Origin: Acidobacteriaceae bacterium
GTDB taxonomy: Bacteria > Acidobacteriota > Terriglobia > Terriglobales > Acidobacteriaceae
Assembly (NCBI GenBank): GCA_025449575.1
Contig: JANWJB010000066.1
Coordinates: forward strand, 1 to 42,774
Length of the DNA: 42,774 bases
Direction: 5' to 3'
Part shown: positions 9,401 through 16,406 of the stretch, piece by piece
How the letters are laid out: each line of letters opens with the position of its first letter
Position numbering within the stretch: the first letter of the stretch is position 1
The notes under the pieces: generated by a model
The model's input: the letters and a program-made list of their open reading frames with translations, nothing else
Told to the model about the DNA's origin: nothing
Databases searched by the model: none
Program-made: the position numbers and the translations under genes

Positions 9401-10186
9401 GGCATCGAGGATGGCCAGGGAGTCGATTATGGCGGGTCGGTCTCGAATCCGGATCTGATCAATAACCGCAGCAACAGAAACTATGGGACGGACGATCTGC
9501 CGCATCGTTTTGTGGCAACCGTGGTCTATATGTCGCCCTTCGGAGCGCACGGCAAGTATGCCTTGAGCAATCGTATCGCGCGCACCGCCTTCGGTGACTG
9601 GAGCGTTGGGTCGGTCATCACGGTCCAGAGCGGAATGCCTATCTATATCTCCGGATTAAATGGCGGCGTTACAGGACGCATCAACCGGGTTCCGGGTCAA
9701 CCTCTGGAGGTTCCGAAGGCCCTCCAGCACTGGTACAACGGGAGCACGCCGGTCACTTTGCCTTGCGGAAAAACCGTCACCCCGCAGAAGTTCACCTTTC
9801 TCAAATATAATTCCTGCGCCTTTGCCGGACCGACGGTGTCCCTTCCGAATGGGAAGATTGCGCCCGACATCTTCTGGAACGGAAACGCGAGGCAAACGGA
9901 CGGGGACATTCGCGGGCCAGGCCGCTCCAATATGGACTTCAGTCTCAGGAGGACTTTCCCGGTTACCGAACGCTACAGGCTGGAGATTGCCGCGGACGCT
10001 TCGAACCTGCTGAACCATGCCGAATTCAACGGCGCATATTCCGGAGGCCTCGGGAGTACCAACGTCGTGGACAACCCCAACGGCGGCTTCATTCCAGGAC
10101 AAGGCACGAGCAGCAGTTTCGGGACCAGGGGTGTAGGAACCTTTGACCCGCGCCAGATTACGATGTCTGCCCGGGTTGTCTTTTAG
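6428..10186 (+). CDS. Oar-like TonB-dependent outer-membrane receptor
   Basis: This 1252-aa protein belongs to the large acidobacterial Oar-like TonB-dependent transporter group. It has a signal peptide (residues 1-23, ending AAAKSQ), a carboxypeptidase-regulatory-like domain at about 27-105 (TITGSVSDSSGAVVTDADVTVTN, with the conserved GVYTVPYLQTGDYSVS), a plug at about 120-250 (IQLDGLPIMGDG and ITTKSGTNEFHGQ) and a long beta-barrel ending in an aromatic C-terminal strand (SARVVF). GGAGG at 6416-6420 sets the start. Its own promoter and operator lie at 6271-6334, and it sits between the secreted glycan enzymes and a sugar kinase plus permease. It is therefore likely to import an oligosaccharide across the outer membrane. 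The substrate is inferred from neighbours only. Confidence 0.9.
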   Translation: MFRNRRILGIFVCFIFMVAAAKSQIRSGTITGSVSDSSGAVVTDADVTVTNLGTNVSNTTKTTGAGVYTVPYLQTGDYSVSISKGGFETYTVQDVHLDPTQTARVDASLRVGTASTSVQVTASAAQLQTENATISAGVNSQVIASIPNITENPLYYVTLQAGVQPRNEASTSQSLNSFGIGVAGRAQFSAIGVNGGRAFTNNIQLDGLPIMGDGFNEATIIPNEEGIQEVRVISNNFSAQYGHGQSVLEITTKSGTNEFHGQASYRIRNEALDANTWGNNEQGIRRPAFKVNDFGGALSGPIRRSHVFFASSYHLLRFNQGQTYLETVPTDLERVGNFSQTYQQDANGQPAPAQLFNPFSATQIGTNLYQRAPYPNATIPNPDPFATYILSLYPQPNRTPNDIYNTDNFTSTVINTVRRQTLNNRIDYKRGNQSFYASGGFDFGTILQPYYWGQYVTKGFNDSPTTTKDTNLYAQIGDTIVINPTLVVDVRYGATRTDAIAFGGNHSGFTQYGQFGIPEATQALFAVQGAAPVVNPRIGSGSGGGSNWSGLSGGQFANKQEHQISHSVVGSLTKIHGNWTFKAGSEYDVVLANYTDFEEASTNIGGCCANDPGGNYTFEYNTATGGVGPGNTSPLLSGINGATMLVGEGVWFVRPGANLKPAYAAKYFALWSQNDWQVNPRLTVNLGLRWDLQPGPTERFNRIAGYDFTKKNAFGQQGAIDFPGTEGYSRNLWDTEYHDFQPRLGIAFQATPRTVVRGGYGITYLPSNTGYFSSPNDYGEASFAPGNLAQPYGTNPNGVPTSRFTDAAPLVAATGSNPAAPQIYGVGEAFFDRHLKNQVTTQANVFVENAFGSKDQWLFSMGWSGAYSNHLTTRNLPFENVQDISPTTLSLWRSQYIASNGATNPQNNRVQNPYQPATGSLLPFQGSLSASTIAQYIPLLPYPMLFGGGLNGSTGFADYNSLQVRLSHAFSSGLHLDLNYTWSKELDFVSSGIEDGQGVDYGGSVSNPDLINNRSNRNYGTDDLPHRFVATVVYMSPFGAHGKYALSNRIARTAFGDWSVGSVITVQSGMPIYISGLNGGVTGRINRVPGQPLEVPKALQHWYNGSTPVTLPCGKTVTPQKFTFLKYNSCAFAGPTVSLPNGKIAPDIFWNGNARQTDGDIRGPGRSNMDFSLRRTFPVTERYRLEIAADASNLLNHAEFNGAYSGGLGSTNVVDNPNGGFIPGQGTSSSFGTRGVGTFDPRQITMSARVVF

Positions 10187-10965
10187 GTACTTCTGAAACG
10201 GATGGCCGTTCACCAATCGGAGCTTTCTATGGCACGCTGGGAGCGTCACCATCCGTTTCTGCGGTTTCCGGTGCGGGCGCCGGTCACGAGGCGACATAGC
10301 TCGGAGATGAGTCTGTAAGGTCCGTTGCCACGCCAGCGCAGGCAGGCTGGCTGCGGCTGTCTGTTCGGTGGCCAATAACGATATCGATTTCGATACTCTA
10401 TGGCTGAGGCCAAGAATTGGCGTCGGGAGAAGGCGCTTCACGTGCTGTTCAAGGAAGCCGTTGGACCGCTCGGCGATGGCGAAGGTAATTCGGCGAGTCA
10501 GTCAGCAGATCCGGTGAGTAAATTAGGTTCTATTTTCCACGAGCGCAAGGCCTTCACCTGAAGCTGTCACGTCCATTGGTCATAGCGATGTTGCCTCGGC
10601 GGGGCATGTCGAGGCGGATCGCAGAACCATGATCCGGCTTCCGGTCACGGTTGGCTACTGCAGTTGGCGTTGCCAATGTGGTCAGGGTAGTGCCGGAAGG
10701 AATGTTCACGCCAGAAGCCCTTATAGACCCTGAAAAGCCGCCGATCGTGCTGTGATTCTGAGGAAGCTCTTCTCTGGACCGGTTCGACTCAAGAACGTTA
10801 CCATCAAAAACGTGCGGGCCGGCCTCAATGCCGCGTCATCTTAGAGCCAGGCCGGAATCGTCTTGGCATTGGTCCTACGGCGGCGTTATCGGACTTGCAC
10901 TAAACGGAGTTATGAAGAAGGGCGCCGCGGAGGTGGGTATCTGGGATGAGCAGGCTGGTGTTGGG
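10187..10965. other. Gene-poor stretch, probably decayed sequence
   Basis: No convincing gene lies between the receptor and the sugar kinase. After the inverted repeat at 10195-10259 there are only short broken open stretches. One on the minus strand reads FRVYKGFWREHSFRHYPD around 10680-10725 before meeting stops. One on the plus strand reads RKLFSGPVRLKNVTIKNVRAGL around 10760-10830 and ends at TAG. Both are rich in ordinary codons and could be gene fossils, but I do not recognise either. The last part may be a 5' extension of the kinase gene. Confidence 0.4.
10195..10259. repeat. Inverted repeat just after the TonB receptor gene
   Basis: Perfect 11-bp arms GAAACGGATGG (10195-10205) and CCATCCGTTTC (10249-10259) are separated by 43 nt, starting 9 nt after the stop codon. 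There is no T-tract, so it is not a classical intrinsic terminator. It could be an mRNA 3' stem protecting the receptor message, or the end of a vanished element. Confidence 0.4.
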
Positions 10966-11961
10966 ATGAGCGGTGCATTTTCGATAGGTGTTGACCTGGG
11001 TGGTACGAATCTGCGCGTGGCGGCCTACAGTGGCGGCACGGATTTTCTCGAGACCATCCTGCTGCCGACGCGGCTTGCGGCCGGCCGCGAACGGGTGGTG
11101 AGTGATATCTGCGAGGCCATCGACGCCTTGGCGCAAAGACACAACGGCCAGCGCAAATTGGCGGGGATCGGCATTGGAACGCCGGGGCCTTTGGAATTGC
11201 CGCGGGGAGTGCTGCGCAATCCTCCCAATCTGCCGGGTTGGGATGGCTTTCCCTTGCGCTCCGCGATCACGGCAAAACTCAATCGAGGGGTGCGGCTGGA
11301 AAGCGATGCGAACAACGCGGCGCTTGCCGAGCAATGCTTGGGCGCGGGCCTGCGGTACGGAGTGAGCACGCTGTGCATGCTCACGTTGGGCACCGGCGTG
11401 GGGAGCGGCCTGATCTTTCGCGGCCAGGTCTGGAACGGCGTCACGGGAATGGGCGGGGAAGCCGGACACATGATCGTACAGGATCAAGGAGGAGAGCCCT
11501 GCGGCTGCGGAGGCAGCGGCTGTCTGGAGCAATATGCCTCCGCCAAAGCGGTTCTGCGCATGGCGCGGGAGCGCCTAGGAGAGGAGGCGCCGGCAAGCGC
11601 GCATGACGTGGCTTTGCTAGCGCGTGCTGGCGATGCGAGAGCCTGCGGCATATTCGACGCGGTGGGGCATTCGCTGGCTGTCGCGCTGACCGGCCTGATC
11701 AATACCCTCAACATGCCGCTTTATTTGTTGGGCGGCGGACTCTGCGACGCGTGGGACCTCTTCTCTCCCGAGATGTTCCGCGAGCTGCATCTTCGCAGCT
11801 ACATCTACCGTCTTACGGAGCCTTCAGAGCTCGAGCCGGAGCGGCTGGAGGAGAAGAAAACCTACATTCTGAGAGCACAGCTCGGACCAGCCGCGGGGCT
11901 GCTCGGTGCATGTTTACTTGGCTTCCAAGAATCCTCCAGCATGGGGAGAGTGGGCATTTGA
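10966..11961 (+). CDS. ROK-family sugar kinase (glucokinase-like)
   Basis: The protein is a 331-aa cytoplasmic ATP-dependent sugar kinase of the ROK family. It has the N-terminal phosphate loop VDLGGTNLRVA, the sugar-binding GIGTPGPL, the catalytic-Asp motif ESDANNAALAE (D114), the adenosine-site LTLGTGVGSGL and the full ROK zinc signature GEAGHMIVQ...CGCGGSGCLEQYAS. The frame is open back to 10828 with possible starts at 10828 and 10912. I chose ATG 10966 because family members start a few residues before the phosphate loop, but no start has a strong ribosome-binding site. It is coupled to the downstream permease. It would phosphorylate the imported hexose; glucose is most likely, with mannose or fructose possible from sequence alone. 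Confidence 0.88.
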   Translation: MSGAFSIGVDLGGTNLRVAAYSGGTDFLETILLPTRLAAGRERVVSDICEAIDALAQRHNGQRKLAGIGIGTPGPLELPRGVLRNPPNLPGWDGFPLRSAITAKLNRGVRLESDANNAALAEQCLGAGLRYGVSTLCMLTLGTGVGSGLIFRGQVWNGVTGMGGEAGHMIVQDQGGEPCGCGGSGCLEQYASAKAVLRMARERLGEEAPASAHDVALLARAGDARACGIFDAVGHSLAVALTGLINTLNMPLYLLGGGLCDAWDLFSPEMFRELHLRSYIYRLTEPSELEPERLEEKKTYILRAQLGPAAGLLGACLLGFQESSSMGRVGI

Positions 11962-13301
11962 CTGTGAATAAGTACATCGTTCGTGGCGCTCTCGTCGGCG
12001 CCTTGGGTGGCCTGCTCTTCGGCTTTGATACCGCTGTCATCTCCGGCGCCACTGCTTCTCTTACGCGGGCCTATGGGCTAACAGCATCGCAACTTGGCCT
12101 GACGGTATCGATCGCATTGTTAGGCACGATCGTCGGAGCGCTGGGTTCGGGTGTCTTGGGGCAGCGTTACGGAGCGCGGGAGGCGCTCCGGCTTACCGCA
12201 TTGCTCTATCTGCTCTCCGCCCTCGGATGCGCCTTTGCGCCGAGCTGGGGCTTTCTGCTTGCGTCGCGCCTACTGGGTGGCCTTGGCATCGGAGGCTCCT
12301 CCGTGCTCGGCCCGGTATACATTACGGAGATCGCGCCGCCCCGGCTGCGCGGACGCCTGGTAGGTACGTTTCAGATCAACATCGTCGTCGGCATCTTGCT
12401 GGCTTATCTCTCGAATTTTCTGATTGGCCTGCTGCATCTGGGACTCGCGGAGTGGCGATGGGAGTTGGGCGTTGCGGCACTGCCCGCCGCGATCTTTCTG
12501 GGATTGCTTTTCATCATTCCGCACAGCGCGCGGTGGCTCGCATTGCAGGGGCGTTTGGAGGAGGCGCGGGATGTCCTCGCTTTGATGGGCACGCCCAACC
12601 CCCAAGCTGAACTGGACGAGATCCGCGCAGCGCTGCACGAGCAGGTTAACGTCAAAGGCGCCGCGCTTTTCGAATTTCGCAAGGGCGGCCTGCGCTATGG
12701 CAAGCCGATCTTTCTCGCTATCGCCATTGCCGCCTTCAACCAGCTCACCGGCATCAACGCTGTCCTTTATTATTTGAACGATATCTTTGCGGCGGCGGGT
12801 TTCAGCCAGCTCTCCGGCAGTCTGCAAGCCGTCGCCATCGGCGCCATGAATCTCTTGGCCACTCTGGTTGGGATGGCTCTAATCGATCGTCTCGGCCGCA
12901 AGATGCTTCTCTTGGTCGGCTCGGTGGGCACCGCTATTTGCCTGTCTTGCGTCGCCGCGATCTTTTTGCTTAAGCAGCACCAAGATCTGCTAGTGTGGGC
13001 GCTCGTGGCTTACATTGCGTTCTTTGCCGTCTCGCAGGGAGCGGTCATCTGGGTGTACATCAGCGAGGTGTTTCCCACCAGGGTGCGCGGCAAAGGCCAA
13101 AGCCTTGGCGCCGGCACACACTGGACCATGAACGCGATCATCTCCGGCATCTTTCCCGTAGTCGCCGCTCGTTCCGGCGCTTATCCATTCATCTTCTTCG
13201 CGGCCATGATGGTGCTGCAATTTTTTGTGGTCTTGTTCTTCTTCCCGGAGACGAAACAGGTTTCGCTGGAAGAACTACAGCGCAAGCTGCAGATCGACTA
13301 G
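11958..13301 (+). CDS. Sugar-porter MFS transporter
   Basis: This inner-membrane sugar:H+ symporter belongs to the MFS sugar-porter family (XylE/GalP type), about 447 aa with 12 predicted membrane segments. Family marks are GGLLFGFDTAVISGA in TM1, the cytoplasmic R-G/R motif region RLLGGLGIG...EIAPPRLRGRLVG after TM4, QLTGINAVLYY in TM7 and FFPETK at the C-terminus. A longer frame opens at 11751 but overlaps the kinase gene. The mature family start lies around LTVNKYIVRG. TTG 11958 has GGAG at 11945-11948 with good spacing and overlaps the kinase stop as TTGA, a translational-coupling arrangement; GTG 11964 is the alternative. It supplies monosaccharide to the adjacent kinase. Confidence 0.9.
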   Translation: MTVNKYIVRGALVGALGGLLFGFDTAVISGATASLTRAYGLTASQLGLTVSIALLGTIVGALGSGVLGQRYGAREALRLTALLYLLSALGCAFAPSWGFLLASRLLGGLGIGGSSVLGPVYITEIAPPRLRGRLVGTFQINIVVGILLAYLSNFLIGLLHLGLAEWRWELGVAALPAAIFLGLLFIIPHSARWLALQGRLEEARDVLALMGTPNPQAELDEIRAALHEQVNVKGAALFEFRKGGLRYGKPIFLAIAIAAFNQLTGINAVLYYLNDIFAAAGFSQLSGSLQAVAIGAMNLLATLVGMALIDRLGRKMLLLVGSVGTAICLSCVAAIFLLKQHQDLLVWALVAYIAFFAVSQGAVIWVYISEVFPTRVRGKGQSLGAGTHWTMNAIISGIFPVVAARSGAYPFIFFAAMMVLQFFVVLFFFPETKQVSLEELQRKLQID

Positions 13302-13456
13302 ATGTGGATTCACGATAGGCATACCCCGGGGCAAATGCGCATACGCGGCTTTTCCGTTAAGTCTGGCACTGGTGTCCACCGACCCCGGCGAATGAAACCT
13401 GCGAAGCGTGGCGGAGCGCAGCAATCGTGCATGGCTCTAACGCGCCAGGTCAGCGC

Positions 13457-13849
13457 CTACCGTACAGCGACAATGATCAGAATCAGGGCTGCGATGCCCA
13501 CGAGGATGAGCAGGAGATCGTGATTCGACATTGTTCCTGCCGCAAAGTCCGCTTCCGCCTTGGCCGAGCGAGCCGCCAGTTGCGTCAGCTCTTCGTTATT
13601 CAATTGGCTCGCCGCACTCGTGACTTCCTGGGAATCAATGTGGGCCGATTGCATTGCTTGCTCCACCTGTGGTGAGGAAAGGGAATCCTGCAGCTGCTGC
13701 AAATTCTGTTGGCGTACGGCTGAAGCCGCAACCACATCCTTATGAATCTGTGCAGGAGACACCACATGGTTCTGCTCTCCCAGCAGCTTGCCGGGAGTCA
13801 GTAAAAGAAAGCCCAATGCCAAAGCCACTATGAATCCGGATTGCTTCAT
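13457..13849 (-). CDS. PA2779-like small membrane-anchored protein
   Basis: The protein is 130 aa with an N-terminal signal or membrane segment (QSGFIVALALGFLLLTPGKLLG), a helical middle (QQNLQQLQDSLSSPQVEQAM...LNNEELTQLAARS) and a C-terminal transmembrane helix (LLLILVGIAALILIIVAVR). The layout and the 'position-ordered subdomain then NEEL..LA' pattern resemble the PA2779 family, whose function is unknown. GGAGG immediately before the double ATG selects this start over the upstream in-frame ATG at 13936. It is convergent with the MFS gene. Confidence 0.65.
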   Translation of the reverse strand: MKQSGFIVALALGFLLLTPGKLLGEQNHVVSPAQIHKDVVAASAVRQQNLQQLQDSLSSPQVEQAMQSAHIDSQEVTSAASQLNNEELTQLAARSAKAEADFAAGTMSNHDLLLILVGIAALILIIVAVR

Positions 13850-14130
13850 CATTCCTCCAATCAAAAAGCGCCACAGCAAATCCGGACCGTTCCTTCCGGT
13901 GCTGTCAATAGAGTCGCAGTGCAGCTTAGCTTTCATGCGAACTCATCACGATGCAACTGAGCTTGTGCATCGCGACGATCGGATCCGCCACATCAACATA
14001 ATAGAGAGAAACGGAGCCGAGAAGGTTGGCTGTCTCCTTCATCCTATGGATCGGAAGGCGTGAGACAGCGGAAATACGCCAAAAGGATGCTCCGGAGTTC
14101 ATCCGGAATGCGGAACACGCCTCTTCGAAC

Positions 14131-14511
14131 CTACTTTTTCCCGCTCACATTCAAGGACCACTGGACCGCGCCGGATCCATCGATGGTCACCAAGAGAGAG
14201 CCAATTTCTCCGCCCTGTACGGTCGGTCCTTTCGCGGTATGGTTTTTACCGGCAGCATCCATAAAATGGAGGGTGAGAGGCCCCGAACCCTCAATCGCAA
14301 AACTATGACGGAATTCACCGCCGGCCGCCAAGGAATCGGCTCCGAAGCTGGCAAAAGGATAATCGAACTCCAGCAAGCGCACGGGCGTGCCCTGATGATT
14401 GACGATGGTAGTTGCGACGAGAGGATTGCGCAGCGGATTGTGGCACCCGGCCGATGCGGCAGCCAGCCCGGCGGCCAGCAGCAGGGCCGGCCATGGTCTG
14501 CGCCACCGCAT
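14131..14511 (-). CDS. Putative small lipoprotein of unknown function
   Basis: From ATG 14511 the protein is 126 aa and begins with a compact export signal (MRWRRPWPALLLAAGLAAASAGC) whose ASAGC resembles a lipobox, although the -3 residue is not Leu. The mature part reads as an all-beta domain (TTIVNHQGTPVRLLEFDYPFASFG, HSFAIEGSGPLTLHFMD, GSLLVTIDGSGAVQWSLNV). The frame is open to 14646, giving up to 171 aa, and a TTG near 14625 follows GAGGAG, so a longer cytoplasm-facing N-terminus cannot be excluded. I do not recognise the family. Confidence 0.6.
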   Translation of the reverse strand: MRWRRPWPALLLAAGLAAASAGCHNPLRNPLVATTIVNHQGTPVRLLEFDYPFASFGADSLAAGGEFRHSFAIEGSGPLTLHFMDAAGKNHTAKGPTVQGGEIGSLLVTIDGSGAVQWSLNVSGKK

Positions 14512-14736
14512 TTGCCCCGTGAGGGGAACCGCGCTGTTCTTGAGCGGGATTAATCCGTCCTCCTGGACTGCGGCCGCGCCGCTGGAACCGTTCATTTTGC
14601 GACCCTGCATTTCGCCTTCGGCCAATGCGCATCTCCTCGCTCGCATCCTATACCGTCTGATCTCATTTTCACAGTTGGCGTCTGCCTACTCCGCGGCGTG
14701 CGGCGGGAGCCGCGAGCAACAGAAATGCCGCCCCGC

Positions 14737-15000
14737 TTAAGCCAAGCGGAGCGGCCTTTGGTTCCGAGCGAAGGTTCCGGTTAGGTCGAACTGGAAGTCG
14801 CGGCTGCCGCTGTTGCTGATGGCGCTGCCCACGGTTCCGAAGCTGCCGCGATTAACGTTGACTCCGATGCCGCTAAACGTGACTTTGTTGGTCACGTCTC
14901 CGGCAGTCCACGGCGAAGATGAATCTCACCTCCGGCGTGATATTGAAGCTGCGCCGCAGTTTCGGAGAGGGGTCGCCGGCGTGCTTGACCGGGGATGGAA
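14737..15000 (-). pseudogene. C-terminal relic of a TonB-dependent receptor, frameshifted
   Basis: On the minus strand the segment RSFNITPEVRFIFAVDC (about 14905-14965) is the typical penultimate strand of acidobacterial Oar-like receptors. The expected continuation, NKVTFSGIGVNVNRGSFGTV and SGSRDFQF, occurs directly downstream but in another frame, ending at TAA 14737-14739. One indel near 14900-14905 separates the two. Nothing recognisable remains upstream of about 15000, so this is a 3' remnant. It is not a duplicate of the tail of the intact receptor at 10186, which differs. Confidence 0.65.
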
Positions 15001-15260
15001 ACGATTGCAGACAATATGGACGACGCGCAGGCAACAACGCGGGTGCACTGGCGGACCAGTCAATTGTCCATAGGGGAGTAAATGCCAAAGAAAGATATCG
15101 GCTTGCGCTGGTTTTGTGCGCGGCTCAGAGGGGGCTTGGGGATCCACCGCTAGCGCAAATTGCTTGATCCGCACTACCGCGCTCCCGCTCCTGACGCGCA
15201 GAAGCTGCGAGGTGGAGGCGTTCCGCTTTTGTGCTGCTGTCAGGAGAAGCGCTTAGGAAC

Positions 15261-16100
15261 TTAGGCCGGGGTCGGCGCGAAGGGATTTTTGCGTTCCAGG
15301 ATCCGCGCCGTCAGCACCGCTCCCGGGCGTTCACTGTGCAGAGTAAGCGGAAACGCCAGCACGTTCCACACCCACTCTTCGCCGCGCCGCGGCAGGTTGA
15401 GCAATCCGCGGTAGGTGCGATCGATATAGGTCTCGCGCTGCTCGGTAACCATGCGCAGGATGTCCCGCCAATCCGCCGCCAGCTCCGGCATTTCCTCGAA
15501 AATGTTCCTGCCTGGAAACCAATCGCGCGATTTCTGCAGCAGCCGGGCACAGGCTTCATTTACGTATTGCCAGTTGCCGTCGCCGTCCAATATTTCCAGT
15601 ACCACGTCCTCTCCCATTGCCATGCTGATGCGGGAGTAGAAGAAGTCCTGCGCGTCCACCACCACCGGCCGGCCGCGGTGCTTGCCCTCGAACGACCGCA
15701 GCGCCGTCACCAGGTCTTCTATGGAGCTATAGCCCTTGAGCAGATGCATATCTTCTACGCCGCCGAAGCGCCGCTCCAGCGTGGCGGAAAGAATGATGAT
15801 AGGAACCTCCGGGCGGCGGCGGCGTAGACTGGCGGCTACCTCGGTGCCGAACTGGCCCGCTCCGAGGTGGTAGTCGAGCACTGCGATATCGATGCGATCC
15901 AGCAGCGCCTCGGCCTCCGCGATCGTACTGGCGGTTTCGGTTCGGTATCCATGCTTGTGCAAGATGGTCGAGCGCAGCAGGAGGTTCTCCTCGCGGTCGT
16001 CAAGAAGGAGAACCCGAATGGGCTCCGCTACGAGTTGCAGGCTCGCTCCACGCTCTCCCGCACCTGGGCGCAATCCGTGATGAAATCCGTCGTCGGCCAT
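15261..16100 (-). CDS. Response-regulator receiver + PAS domain protein
   Basis: The protein is 279 aa and cytoplasmic. Residues about 27-140 form a CheY-like receiver: acidic pair in VLLLDDREEN, phospho-acceptor Asp in IAVLDYHLG, the Thr/Ser position in IIILSAT and the conserved Lys in LLKGYSS. Residues about 155-270 form a PAS domain (VVLEILDGDGNWQYVNEACARLLQKSRDWFPGRNIFEEMP). There is no DNA-binding, GGDEF, kinase or phosphatase output domain, and no histidine kinase is adjacent. It probably relays signals through protein contacts. The start ATG 16100 lacks a strong ribosome-binding site. Confidence 0.8.
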   Translation of the reverse strand: MADDGFHHGLRPGAGERGASLQLVAEPIRVLLLDDREENLLLRSTILHKHGYRTETASTIAEAEALLDRIDIAVLDYHLGAGQFGTEVAASLRRRRPEVPIIILSATLERRFGGVEDMHLLKGYSSIEDLVTALRSFEGKHRGRPVVVDAQDFFYSRISMAMGEDVVLEILDGDGNWQYVNEACARLLQKSRDWFPGRNIFEEMPELAADWRDILRMVTEQRETYIDRTYRGLLNLPRRGEEWVWNVLAFPLTLHSERPGAVLTARILERKNPFAPTPA

Positions 16101-16406
16101 GAATTCTGTAAGATGCCTTTCCGGCTGGCGCCGCTGCCGCGGACTGCTGAAGGCGGCTGAAGCCCTCAGATGACAGACGTTTGCGAGGCCGTATTGCTTC
16201 TTCCCACCGCCAAATTTTTTTCCGCTCTGACGGCATTGCTGCCTTCCCCGCCCGACTGCCGGCCATTTTCCCAGGCGGACACCGGACGGGAAGCACTATC
16301 GCGGATTTCCTACAGGCGTATACCGCAGCAGCTACAGCAAGCACGGTTTTTCACCGAGAATAGCCGCACCCGTGGGTTCATGGCGCACAGCGATAGGAAA
16401 TCCGCC
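16101..16406. other. Intergenic stretch without recognisable feature
   Basis: This lies between the lpxD stop and the receiver-PAS start, both on the minus strand. I see no conserved frame, terminator with T-tract or clear promoter box. The promoter of the receiver-PAS gene should be within it. Confidence 0.4.

Noticed and set aside
10775-10800. ggttcgactc string resembling a tRNA T-arm
   Set aside because: No acceptor stem, anticodon arm or D-arm can be folded around it.
11751-11957. Longer N-terminus for the MFS permease
   Set aside because: It overlaps the end of the ROK kinase gene and lacks membrane-protein character; the family start lies at 11958-11964.
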